A DNA stretch of 64,000 bases from Flavicella marina (GTDB lineage Bacteria > Bacteroidota > Bacteroidia > Flavobacteriales > Flavobacteriaceae). The stretch lies in the NCBI RefSeq assembly GCF_009193215.1, contig NZ_VYVA01000006.1:62001-126000 (forward strand), written 5' to 3'. This document shows, piece after piece, positions 53,957 to 63,282 of the stretch. Each line of letters opens with the position of its first letter. Position 1 is the first letter of the stretch. Made by a program: the position numbers and the translations under genes. The notes under the pieces are model-generated. The model searched no databases. It worked only from the letters and a program-made list of their open reading frames with translations, and was not told the origin of the DNA.

Positions 53957-56278
53957 ATGAATCAAAATTATATCATAGAAAACGAATGGTCAATCCTAGA
54001 AGAAGGGTTTGATCCTAAGAATGTTACTGCTTCTGAAAGTATCTTTAGTATAGGGAATGGAGTAATGGGACAAAGAGCGAATTTCGAGGAAAAATACTCA
54101 GGAGAAACGTTTCAAGGGAGTTATATAGGCGGGGTGTATTATCCAGATAAAACAAGAGTTGGATGGTGGAAAAATGGATACCCAGAATATTTTGCAAAAG
54201 TACTAAATGCTCCTAATTGGATAGGAATTAATGTTGTTGTAAATGGCATTGAGTTAGATTTAGCTAAAGCAAAAGTTTCTAAATTTAAAAGAGAATTAAA
54301 TATGAAAGAAGGTTGGTTGCAGCGTTCTTTCGAAGCAGAATTGGTAAATGGAAATAAAATAGCCGTTTCTTCGTTGCGTTTTTTAAGTATGACTACTTCA
54401 GAAGTAGGAGCAATACGCTACAGTGTTACACCTCTAAATTTTTCGGGAGAAATAACTTTTTCACCTTATTTGGATGGTGGAATTAGCAATGAAGATACGA
54501 ATTATGATGAGCTGTTTTGGGAAGTTTTAGACGTGCAACATGAAGGGGACTTTGCTTCAGTTTTAGCAAAAACCTTGAAAACAGAATATCATGTAAGTAC
54601 AGCCATGCAAATAGAACTTGCATTGGATTCTGAAAAATGTGAATTAGTACCTGTTGTAACAAAAAATGAGAAGAGTATTGAGTTTTCTTATAGTGCTCAG
54701 GTTTCAGAAAATAAAAGTTTTACGATTTATAAATATGGAGGGTATGTTCATTCTATGAATCACGAAATCAATAGTTTACAATCAAATTCAAAAAAATCAT
54801 TGGCAACTGCAGTGGATACAGGTTTCGATACTTTGTTGACGAATCAGGTTGCATATTGGAATAATGCTTGGGAAACAGCAGATATTGTTATTGATGGAGA
54901 TGTAAAAGCCCAGCAAGCAATCCGTTTTAATATTTTTCAATTAACACAAACGTACACAGGTGAAGATGCAAGGTTGAATATTGGTCCTAAAGGTTTTACA
55001 GGTGAAAAATATGGAGGAAGTACTTACTGGGATACTGAAGCGTATTGTATTCCATTTTATATGCGTACTAAAGACCCTGTAGTAGCGAGAAATTTATTAG
55101 TATATCGTCACAATCAATTGGGGAAAGCAATAGAAAATGCAGAGAAATTAGGTTTTACAAACGGAGCTGCTTTGTATCCGATGGTTACAATGAACGGTGA
55201 AGAGTGTCATAATGAATGGGAAATTACTTTTGAAGAAATTCACAGAAATGGTGCCATGATTTACGCAATTAACAACTATGTAAATTATACAGGAGATTAT
55301 AGTTATATCCCTGAATTGGGTATGGAAGTTATGATTGCTGTCGCTCGTTTTTGGCATCAAAGAGCAACTTTTTCTGAAGACAAAAATCAGTATGTGATTT
55401 TAGGAGTTACAGGACCAAACGAATATGAAAACAACATTAATAATAATTTTTATACAAATTATCTAGCAAAATGGTGTATCGAATATGCTGTTGAGAATTT
55501 ATCGAAAATTGAAAAGGAGTACAGTAAGGATTATTCAAGAATTATTGAATTGACCAATTTAACAGCTCAAGAAATAGAAGCTTGGTTGAACGTGTCAAGC
55601 AATATGTACTTCCCTTACAGCGATAAACATGAGGTGTTTTTGCAGCAAGATGGCTTCTTAGACAAAGAATTGATTCCAGTATCTCAATTGTCGAAAGAAA
55701 ATCGACCGATCAATCAAAAGTGGTCTTGGGATAGAATTCTAAGGTCGTGTTATATAAAACAAGCAGATGTATTGCAAGGGTTTTATATGTTTGAGAATCA
55801 TTTTGATAAAAACGAGATTGAGAAACACTTTGATTTTTATGAGCCGTTAACCGTTCACGAATCATCACTTTCTCCTTGTATTCATTCAATTTTAGCTGCT
55901 TCAATAGATCGTATGCCAAAGGCGTATGAACAATATTTAAGAACATCGAGATTAGATTTAGATGATTACAACCATGAAGTGCACGAAGGTTTGCACATTA
56001 CTTCAATGGCGGGTACATGGATGTCTATCGTTGAAGGATTCGGAGGAATGCGAGTTTGGAGCGATGGCAAATTGATTTTCAACCCTCAAATTCCAAAAGA
56101 ATGGAATTCATATTCGTTTAAAGTGAATTTTAGAGGTGTAACGTTAAAAGTTGAAAAATCTCAAAACGATTGTAAGTTTATCAATGAATCTGCAGAACAA
56201 GTATCTGTTTATATTGATGATAAGAAAGTAGTGGTACCAGCGCAAGAAAGTGTTGTTGTGGTTGCTGCTGCAGTATGA
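53957..56278 (+). CDS. GH65 maltose phosphorylase
   Basis: 773 residues, a usual GH65 length. The (alpha/alpha)6 barrel holds the catalytic acid near E420 in the motif GEECHNEWEITFEE, the same as in the Lactobacillus brevis maltose phosphorylase, and the phosphate-site segment HEGLHITSMAGTW near 678-690. It splits maltose with phosphate into glucose and beta-glucose-1-phosphate. No signal peptide, so it acts in the cytoplasm. Trehalose or kojibiose phosphorylase are alternatives within GH65, but the alpha-glucan locus favours maltose. pgmB lies 135 bases upstream. Confidence 0.9.
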   Translation: MNQNYIIENEWSILEEGFDPKNVTASESIFSIGNGVMGQRANFEEKYSGETFQGSYIGGVYYPDKTRVGWWKNGYPEYFAKVLNAPNWIGINVVVNGIELDLAKAKVSKFKRELNMKEGWLQRSFEAELVNGNKIAVSSLRFLSMTTSEVGAIRYSVTPLNFSGEITFSPYLDGGISNEDTNYDELFWEVLDVQHEGDFASVLAKTLKTEYHVSTAMQIELALDSEKCELVPVVTKNEKSIEFSYSAQVSENKSFTIYKYGGYVHSMNHEINSLQSNSKKSLATAVDTGFDTLLTNQVAYWNNAWETADIVIDGDVKAQQAIRFNIFQLTQTYTGEDARLNIGPKGFTGEKYGGSTYWDTEAYCIPFYMRTKDPVVARNLLVYRHNQLGKAIENAEKLGFTNGAALYPMVTMNGEECHNEWEITFEEIHRNGAMIYAINNYVNYTGDYSYIPELGMEVMIAVARFWHQRATFSEDKNQYVILGVTGPNEYENNINNNFYTNYLAKWCIEYAVENLSKIEKEYSKDYSRIIELTNLTAQEIEAWLNVSSNMYFPYSDKHEVFLQQDGFLDKELIPVSQLSKENRPINQKWSWDRILRSCYIKQADVLQGFYMFENHFDKNEIEKHFDFYEPLTVHESSLSPCIHSILAASIDRMPKAYEQYLRTSRLDLDDYNHEVHEGLHITSMAGTWMSIVEGFGGMRVWSDGKLIFNPQIPKEWNSYSFKVNFRGVTLKVEKSQNDCKFINESAEQVSVYIDDKKVVVPAQESVVVVAAAV

Positions 56279-56378
56279 TTTTAGATTAGGTTTTTGAGTT
56301 TGGGGTGTTGGTATAAATAAATCAATTCCCCAAATAAAACCTAAAATATTGTATGTAAATTAGAACAAAAAATTAAAG

Positions 56379-58751
56379 ATGATGAAGCAATTATTCTTAT
56401 TCCTTTTTTTGTGTTTTGGACTGCAGGTTCAAGGGCAAAATTCACAAAGAGAATTCATAGAAGTTAAGAAGTACGATTCTTATATAGAGATTTCTGTAAG
56501 TGACGGAGTTTATAAAATTCAAGCTTTGTCTGATTTAATTTTTGAAACAACATTTACTCCTTTAAAAAAGCAAAAATCAATTCCTTCTCATGCAGTGGTG
56601 TTACAACCAACAATATTGAAAACTCAATTTGAGAATCACGAAAATCAAGTTGTTTTTGGAACGAAGGATTATCAGGCAATTATCAACAAAGCGCCTTTTC
56701 AAATTAGGTATCAATATCTAAATAGAACGCTACTATCTGAGAATTTAGGCTTTGTAGATAATGACACGTTGCAGATAATTGATTTTTCAATCGATAGTAA
56801 AGAAGCATTGTATGGAACTGGTGCAAGGGCTTTAGGAATGAATCGCAGAGGCAATCGTTTAGAATTATATAACAAAGCTCATTATGGATATGAAACTCAA
56901 TCTGAATTGATGAATTTCACCATGCCAATTGTATTGTCGTCAAAAAGATATTTAGTGCATTTCGATAATCCACAAACGGGTTGGATTGATCTCGATAGTC
57001 ATCAAAACAATTCGTTACGCTATGAGAGCATTGGTGGTAGAAAAACGTATCAGGTAATTGCTGGTGTTAGTTGGAGGTCTTTAATGAATTCTTATACAAA
57101 TTTGACGGGGAAACAACCGATACCACCAAGGTGGTCATTCGGGAACTTCGCAAGTAGATTCGGATATCATTCAGAGTCAGAGGCTAGAGCTGTGGTTGCT
57201 AAATTCAAAGAAGACGAAATACCGCTCGATGCAATAATTTTTGATTTGTATTGGTTCGGAAAAGATATTCAAGGCACTATGGGAAATTTCGAGTTTTTAA
57301 AAGATTCTTTTCCTGAGCCGAAAAAAATGATCACTGATTTTAATGCTAAAGGAGTAAAAACTGTATTGATAACGGAACCTTTTATTTTAAAGACTTCGAA
57401 AAAATGGGAAGAAGCAGTTGCAAAAGATATATTAGGGAAAAAGAAGAATGGAACTCCTTATGTGTACGATTTTTATTTTGGTACCACAGGGTTGATAGAT
57501 ATTTTTAAGGAAGAAGGGAAAAATTGGTTTTGGGATGTATATAAAAGATACGCTGATATTGGCGTTGCTGGTTGGTGGGGAGATTTAGGTGAGCCAGAGG
57601 TACATCCAGAAGATTTGATTCATGCAAATGGTACGGCTAATGAAGTACACAATGTATATGGGCACTATTGGGCAAAACTTATTGCGGAAGGTTACAAAAC
57701 AGCGTATCCAGAAACGAGACCGTTTGTATTAATGCGAGCAGGTTATTCTGGTTCTCAACGATTCGGAATGATTCCATGGTCAGGTGATGTAAATAGAACC
57801 TGGGGAGGTTTACAGTCTCAGATGGAAATATCACTTCAAATGGGAATGCAAGGGATGGCCTATATGCATTCTGATTTGGGCGGGTTTGCCGGGAACTACG
57901 AAGATGATGAGTTGTATACACGTTGGTTGCAATATGGAGTTTTTCAACCCGTATTTAGACCACATGCTCAAGAGGAGTTGGCTTCAGAGCCAATCTTTAA
58001 GAATGATTTCACAAAGTCATTAGCAAAAAAGGCAATCGAACTTCGTTATCAATTATTGCCCTACAATTATACATTAGCATTTGAGAATAATCAATCAGGA
58101 ATGCCGTTTATGCGTCCCTTGTTTTTTGAAGAACCAGAAAATGAAAATTTGTTGAATGTTGCCTCGACCTATTTATGGGGGAATGACTTATTAGTACATC
58201 CTGTTGTAGAAAAATCTAAAAAGAAAAGTGTTGTCTATTTTCCAAAAAGAAACAATTGGTTTGATTTTTATTCGGGTCGTAAGTATAAAGGAGGGACAAC
58301 AGAAATGGTGGATTTACAAATAGAAAACATACCTGTTTTTGTAAGAGGAGGAGCCTTGATTCCGATGATCAAAACCATTCAAAACACAGAACAATATTCG
58401 ATTGCTAATTTTGATTTACATTATTATTTTGATAAATCAGTTCTCTCTAGCAAGTCACAATTATACCAAGATGATGGAAAAACAGCCGAAGCTTTTGAAA
58501 AAGGATTGTACGAGCTTTTAGATTTTGAAACCGTAGTTAAGAAAAAATCAATCATCCTAACAATCGATACAGTGGTTGGAAGTGAATACACATCACAAGA
58601 CAAAAAAATGAACCTTGTAGTTCATAATTTTTCAGAAAAACCTGAAAAAATTATTTCTAATGGAAAAAAAATAAAGTTTGAGTATACAAACAATACCATA
58701 GTCGTTGAGGTTGCTTTGGAGCTTAATAACAAAATAAAAATATGTTTATAA
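56379..58751 (+). CDS. Secreted GH31 alpha-glucosidase
   Basis: 790 residues with signal peptide (1-21, ending QVQGQ). The nucleophile is D402 in AGWWGDLGEPE and the acid/base D470 in WSGDVNRTW. N-terminal beta-sandwich and C-terminal beta domains fit GH31. It should release glucose from maltodextrins in the periplasm, the task done by SusB (GH97) in Bacteroides. Its stop codon overlaps the ATG of the following GH13 gene by one base (TAATG). An alpha-xylosidase activity cannot be excluded on sequence but is unlikely in this locus. Confidence 0.9.
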   Translation: MMKQLFLFLFLCFGLQVQGQNSQREFIEVKKYDSYIEISVSDGVYKIQALSDLIFETTFTPLKKQKSIPSHAVVLQPTILKTQFENHENQVVFGTKDYQAIINKAPFQIRYQYLNRTLLSENLGFVDNDTLQIIDFSIDSKEALYGTGARALGMNRRGNRLELYNKAHYGYETQSELMNFTMPIVLSSKRYLVHFDNPQTGWIDLDSHQNNSLRYESIGGRKTYQVIAGVSWRSLMNSYTNLTGKQPIPPRWSFGNFASRFGYHSESEARAVVAKFKEDEIPLDAIIFDLYWFGKDIQGTMGNFEFLKDSFPEPKKMITDFNAKGVKTVLITEPFILKTSKKWEEAVAKDILGKKKNGTPYVYDFYFGTTGLIDIFKEEGKNWFWDVYKRYADIGVAGWWGDLGEPEVHPEDLIHANGTANEVHNVYGHYWAKLIAEGYKTAYPETRPFVLMRAGYSGSQRFGMIPWSGDVNRTWGGLQSQMEISLQMGMQGMAYMHSDLGGFAGNYEDDELYTRWLQYGVFQPVFRPHAQEELASEPIFKNDFTKSLAKKAIELRYQLLPYNYTLAFENNQSGMPFMRPLFFEEPENENLLNVASTYLWGNDLLVHPVVEKSKKKSVVYFPKRNNWFDFYSGRKYKGGTTEMVDLQIENIPVFVRGGALIPMIKTIQNTEQYSIANFDLHYYFDKSVLSSKSQLYQDDGKTAEAFEKGLYELLDFETVVKKKSIILTIDTVVGSEYTSQDKKMNLVVHNFSEKPEKIISNGKKIKFEYTNNTIVVEVALELNNKIKICL

Positions 58752-60412
58752 TGGTCAGATTTTTTAAAATAAATATTTTAATACTTTTTGTTTTGCTGCT
58801 TTCAAACTGCAAACAAAATAGCGTGGAAAAAATAACATCAGAAGCACCTTTTGTATGGGAAGCTGCAAATGTATATTTTTTGTTAACAGATCGTTTCTGT
58901 AATGGAAATACCACCAATGATGTGAATTTTGATAGAACCCAAAAAACAGCAACACTACGAGGTTTTAAAGGTGGAGATTTACAAGGGATAACGAAAAAAA
59001 TAAATGAGGGATATTTTAATAAATTAGGAATCAATGCCATTTGGATGACCCCAATTTTTGAGCAAATTCATGGGTCAGTGAATGAAGGTTCCGGCGTTAC
59101 ATATGGTTTTCATGGGTATTGGATGAAAGATTGGACAAAACTTGACCCGAATTTTGGCACAAAACAAGACTTGAAAGATTTGGTGGAAACAGCACATGAA
59201 CATGGAATTAGAATACTGTTAGATGCTGTTGTAAACCATACAGGTCCGGTTACGGATATAGACCCCGTTTGGGAAGAAGCTTGGGTAAGAACATCTCCAA
59301 CATGTACATATCAAGATTATGAAAGTACTGTAACTTGTACTTTGGTGAAGAATTTACCAGATGTAAAAACAGAATCTGATGATGAAGTTTTACTTCCTAA
59401 ACATCTAGAAGAAAAATGGAAAACAGAGGGGAGGTTTGAACAAGAAAAAAATGAGTTGGATACTTTTTTTAAAGAAACAGGGTATCCGAGAGCACCACGA
59501 TTCTATATCATGAAGTGGTTAGCAGATTATGTCAGAGAATTTGGGATTGATGGTTACCGTGTGGATACGGTAAAGCATACGGAAGAATCTGTGTGGAAAG
59601 AGTTTAAGGAAATTTGTGAAGCTGCGTTTTTAGATTGGAAAAATGATCACCCGAAAGTAGTATTAGATGATAATTCTTTTTTTACTGTAGCTGAAGTATA
59701 TAATTTTAATATTAGCACCGCTACTGCTTTTGACTTCGGAGATAAAAAGGTAAACTATTATGAAAATGGGTTCAATAGCGTTATTAATTTTGAGTTTAAA
59801 TACAATGCTAATAATTCGTATGAAGAACTATTTTCGAGATATTCAGAAATTTTGAATACACAATTGAAAGGCAATTCGATAATGAATTATTTTTCTTCTC
59901 ACGATGACGGGCAACCTTTTGATGCGAATCGAGAAAAAAATAAAGAATCTGCAATCAAATTATTATTGACACCAGGTATTTCACAAGTCTATTATGGAGA
60001 CGAGTCAGATCGTCCTTTGGTAATTCCAAACACTATTGGTGATGCTACTTTAAGGTCTTTTATGAATTGGGAAGCCATAGAAAAAGATAGTTCAACACAA
60101 GCAAAAGTGGCTTTTTGGGGTGTGTTAGGTAGGTTCAGGAGAGATAATCCTGCTGTGGGTGCGGGTGTACATCAAATGTTATCGCAGTCACCTTATGTAT
60201 TTGCTAGAACGTATAAAATGGGGGATTACGCTAATAAAGTGATAGTAGGATTAGAATTACAGAAAGGTGAAAAAGAATTAGTTGTATCGGATGTTTTTGC
60301 AGATGGAACTATATTGGTAGATGCTTGTTCTGGACATGAAGTTATGGTGAGAAACGGTCATGTTGTGTTAGATACAGATTATGATTTAGTATTGTTGGCA
60401 ATAAAGAAATAG
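58751..60412 (+). CDS. GH13 alpha-amylase-type lipoprotein
   Basis: 553 residues from the ATG at 58751, which overlaps the GH31 stop (an ATG at 58742 would add 3 residues). Lipobox at C20 (LLLSNC). GH13 barrel with nucleophile D272 in DGYRVDTVKH, acid/base E315 in VAEVYN and D385 in SSHDDGQ. The N-terminal YFLLTDRFCNGNTTND and FKGGDLQG segments contain the calcium-site pattern of alpha-amylases. It probably acts in the periplasm or facing out from a membrane, on maltodextrins. A pair of different GH13 lipoproteins in one arm is a feature of this locus. Confidence 0.9.
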   Translation: MVRFFKINILILFVLLLSNCKQNSVEKITSEAPFVWEAANVYFLLTDRFCNGNTTNDVNFDRTQKTATLRGFKGGDLQGITKKINEGYFNKLGINAIWMTPIFEQIHGSVNEGSGVTYGFHGYWMKDWTKLDPNFGTKQDLKDLVETAHEHGIRILLDAVVNHTGPVTDIDPVWEEAWVRTSPTCTYQDYESTVTCTLVKNLPDVKTESDDEVLLPKHLEEKWKTEGRFEQEKNELDTFFKETGYPRAPRFYIMKWLADYVREFGIDGYRVDTVKHTEESVWKEFKEICEAAFLDWKNDHPKVVLDDNSFFTVAEVYNFNISTATAFDFGDKKVNYYENGFNSVINFEFKYNANNSYEELFSRYSEILNTQLKGNSIMNYFSSHDDGQPFDANREKNKESAIKLLLTPGISQVYYGDESDRPLVIPNTIGDATLRSFMNWEAIEKDSSTQAKVAFWGVLGRFRRDNPAVGAGVHQMLSQSPYVFARTYKMGDYANKVIVGLELQKGEKELVVSDVFADGTILVDACSGHEVMVRNGHVVLDTDYDLVLLAIKK

Positions 60413-60416
60413 AACT

Positions 60417-62276
60417 ATGAAGAAGATTGGTATAGTAGTATTTGGAGTATTGATGTTATTTGCTTGTGAAAATAGAAGCAAAGTACAGGACAAAAAAACA
60501 GTTGAACAAAAAAAAGTAGTTTATCAAGTGTTTACACGATTGTTTGGGAACACGAAAACAACAAATAAGGCTTGGGGAACTAAAGAAGAGAATGGAGTAG
60601 GGAAATTTATCGATTTTTCAGAGAAAGCATTGTCAGAAATTAAGAAATTAGGAGTTACACATATTTGGTATACGGGGGTTTTACATCATGCAATGGTTAC
60701 CGACTATACAGATTATGGCATTTCTAACGACGATCCAGATGTGGTAAAAGGACGAGCAGGTTCTCCATATGCGGTTAAAGATTATTACAATGTAGATCCT
60801 GATTTAGCAGTGAATCCTGAAAAGCGTATGCAAGAATTTGAAGCATTGATTGAAAGAACACACAACGCCGGTATGAAAGTGATTATCGATATAGTGCCAA
60901 ATCACATTGCCAGAAAATACGAGGGTAAGTCTAACCCTGAGGGAGTGAAAGATTTTGGTGCAAATGATGACACTACTAAAGAGTATGATAGAAACAATAA
61001 CTTTTATTATGTGGTAGGAGAAGAGTTTAAAGTACCTAAACCGTTACATAATTACAAGCCATTAGGAGGAGAGAACCACATAGGTGTTGATGGTGAGTTT
61101 ATTGAGAATCCTGCGAAATGGACGGGAAATGGCTCAAGGTTGGCACAGCCAAATTTTTATGATTGGTATGAAACTGTAAAAATAAATTATGGGGTAAGAC
61201 CTGATGGAACCAAAGATTTTTCTGTACTTCCAAAAGGATATGCGTTAAAAGAAGCTAAAGAACATTTTGAGTTTTGGAAAGGGCAAGAAGTCCCCGATTC
61301 ATGGAATAAATTTAAAGACATTGCATTGTTTTGGTTGGGTAAAGGAGTTGATGGTTTTAGGTATGATATGGCAGAAATGGTTCCGGTTGAATTTTGGAGT
61401 TATATGAATTCTTCCATCAAGATGAAAAATAAGGATGCTTTCTTGTTGGCGGAGGTGTACAATCCTGACCTGTATAGAGACTATATTCATTTAGGGAAAA
61501 TGGATTATTTATATGATAAGGTAGCGCTGTACGATAGTATCAAAAAAATAGTTCAAGAAAAAGGAAGTACGGATGCGATTTCGATGATTGTTGATGATTT
61601 AAAAGATATAGAACACAATATGTTGCATTTTTTAGAGAATCACGACGAGCAGCGCTTTGCAAGTGCTGAATTTGCAGGAAGCTCTAAGAAAATAAAACCA
61701 GCAATGATTGTTTCGGCAACATTAACAAGTGCACCTACGATGCTATACTTTGGACAAGAAGTTGGAGAAAAAGCAGAAGAAAATGCTGGTTTTGGTACAG
61801 CAACACGTACCTCAATTTTTGATTACATTGGAGTGCCGGCACATCAGCGATGGATGAATAATGGAGCGTTCGATGGAGGACAGCTTTCAAAGGGAGAACA
61901 AGAATTAAGAGCGTTTTATAAGACATTGTTGAATTTTACAATAAATAGCAGTGCCCTGATGGGAGACTTTTATGATTTACATTCCTATAACAGGATGAAT
62001 TCAGAGATGTATAATAACTTGCATTATGCATTTGCTCGATGGTCTGAAAACGAGCAGTTAATCATTTTTGTGAATTTTGATAAAAATATTACAAATCAAC
62101 TCGTGCTGCACCTTCCAAAAGACTTAATTACAACATTTAATCTAAATGACGGAACATATACTTTGAAGGATCAGTTAGGTGGTAATGCAAAGCATAAATT
62201 GGTTGTGAAAAATGGTTTGGGTTTTATTAGGATCCATGCAAATGGCTTAGACGGATTTATTTTTAAAATTCAATAA
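60417..62276 (+). CDS. GH13 family lipoprotein, second of pair
   Basis: 619 residues, starting 4 bases after the previous GH13 gene. Lipobox at C17 (VLMLFAC). The GH13 residues are D317 in DGFRYDMAEM, E346 in LAEVYN and D410 in ENHDEQRF. The sequence differs widely from its neighbour: the loop YGISNDDPDVVKGRAGSPYAVKDYYNVDPDLA and a long insertion (about 190-270) suggest another specificity, such as oligo-alpha-glucosidase, alpha-glucanotransferase or debranching activity. It is the last glucan gene of the plus arm. Confidence 0.88.
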   Translation: MKKIGIVVFGVLMLFACENRSKVQDKKTVEQKKVVYQVFTRLFGNTKTTNKAWGTKEENGVGKFIDFSEKALSEIKKLGVTHIWYTGVLHHAMVTDYTDYGISNDDPDVVKGRAGSPYAVKDYYNVDPDLAVNPEKRMQEFEALIERTHNAGMKVIIDIVPNHIARKYEGKSNPEGVKDFGANDDTTKEYDRNNNFYYVVGEEFKVPKPLHNYKPLGGENHIGVDGEFIENPAKWTGNGSRLAQPNFYDWYETVKINYGVRPDGTKDFSVLPKGYALKEAKEHFEFWKGQEVPDSWNKFKDIALFWLGKGVDGFRYDMAEMVPVEFWSYMNSSIKMKNKDAFLLAEVYNPDLYRDYIHLGKMDYLYDKVALYDSIKKIVQEKGSTDAISMIVDDLKDIEHNMLHFLENHDEQRFASAEFAGSSKKIKPAMIVSATLTSAPTMLYFGQEVGEKAEENAGFGTATRTSIFDYIGVPAHQRWMNNGAFDGGQLSKGEQELRAFYKTLLNFTINSSALMGDFYDLHSYNRMNSEMYNNLHYAFARWSENEQLIIFVNFDKNITNQLVLHLPKDLITTFNLNDGTYTLKDQLGGNAKHKLVVKNGLGFIRIHANGLDGFIFKIQ

Positions 62277-62356
62277 ATACATTGTTTTTTAAGCGTTGAA
62301 AGTACGTTTAATTTTATGGAAATGAGTGATCTGATGTTGTTCATACCTTCGAAAAC

Positions 62357-62369
62357 GATATAGTATCGA
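62357..62369. repeat. 13-bp interrupted palindrome upstream of the kinase gene
   Basis: CGATATAGTATCG is symmetric about the central A, and is preceded by CGAAAA. It shares the CGAAAACG half-site with the operator at 50198-50215. It could be a weak regulator site or chance. Confidence 0.3.
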
Positions 62370-62427
62370 TAGTTGTTGTTAGTTCAAATATGTTATAATA
62401 TATTTGAGAAAAATTAAACGAAAACTT

Positions 62428-63282
62428 ATGATTTTAATAGCAGACGGAGGATCAACTAAAGTAGATTGGATTGCTTTAGATGAGAATAAAAATGAACTTT
62501 TTAAGGTAAGAACTCCAGGTTTAAATCCAGCAGTTGTTGATGAGAAAGTATTGAGAGAAAGAGTACTTTCAGCGAAAGAATTTTCTGAAAACTTAGAAAA
62601 AGTTACACAAGTTTTTTTCTATGGAGCTGGTTGTGGTACTGTTGTCGCTACTAAAATATTAAAAGATTTATTTGAAGAGCTTTTTTCTAATGCTGAGGTT
62701 GTTGTAGAAGAAGATATGTTGGCTGCAGTGTATGCGGCGACAGGAAGTGAACCTGCTATAGTATGTATTTTAGGTACGGGATCAAATAGTTGTTATTATG
62801 ATGGAAAAGATATTTATTCTTCGACTGTTTCTTTGGGATATATGTTGATGGATGAAGCAAGCGGTAATTATTTTGGTAAACGTTTGATACGTAATTATTA
62901 TTACAAAACTATGCCAGAAGATATTGCAAAAAAGTTTGAAGAATCTTACGATTTATCTCCAGATACGATCAAACATAATTTATACAAAGAACCTAATCCT
63001 AATACGTATTTAGCGGATTTTGCCAGTTTTATGTTCCAGTTTAAAGAGGAACAATTTGTAAAAGATTTAATGGAATCTGGATTTGAAGAGTTTTTTGTCA
63101 CGAGGGTTTTACCTTATAAGAAAGACAAAGCAACTCCGATTTATTTTATAGGTTCGATTGCACATTATTTTTATGATATTCTTGAAAAGGTAGCTCAAAA
63201 ACACGGATTGAATTTAGCGGGAGCTATTCAACGTCCAATAGATAATTTAATCAAATACCACAAAGAGCATTTAATCAAATAA
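62428..63282 (+). CDS. N-acetylglucosamine kinase-like protein (BadF/BadG family)
   Basis: 284 residues from the ATG at 62428; a TTG 24 bases upstream is in frame but the ATG gives the normal start MILIADGGSTKVDW. The actin-like ATPase motifs are DGGSTKVDW (phosphate 1), GAGCGT, LGTGSNSCYYD (phosphate 2) and a C-terminal GSIAHYF (adenosine). Flavobacterial members are annotated as N-acetylglucosamine kinases. A glucosamine or glucose kinase role is possible, but it has its own 151-base upstream spacer, so it may not be part of the glucan operon. It converges on murF with 12 bases of overlap. Confidence 0.85.
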   Translation: MILIADGGSTKVDWIALDENKNELFKVRTPGLNPAVVDEKVLRERVLSAKEFSENLEKVTQVFFYGAGCGTVVATKILKDLFEELFSNAEVVVEEDMLAAVYAATGSEPAIVCILGTGSNSCYYDGKDIYSSTVSLGYMLMDEASGNYFGKRLIRNYYYKTMPEDIAKKFEESYDLSPDTIKHNLYKEPNPNTYLADFASFMFQFKEEQFVKDLMESGFEEFFVTRVLPYKKDKATPIYFIGSIAHYFYDILEKVAQKHGLNLAGAIQRPIDNLIKYHKEHLIK

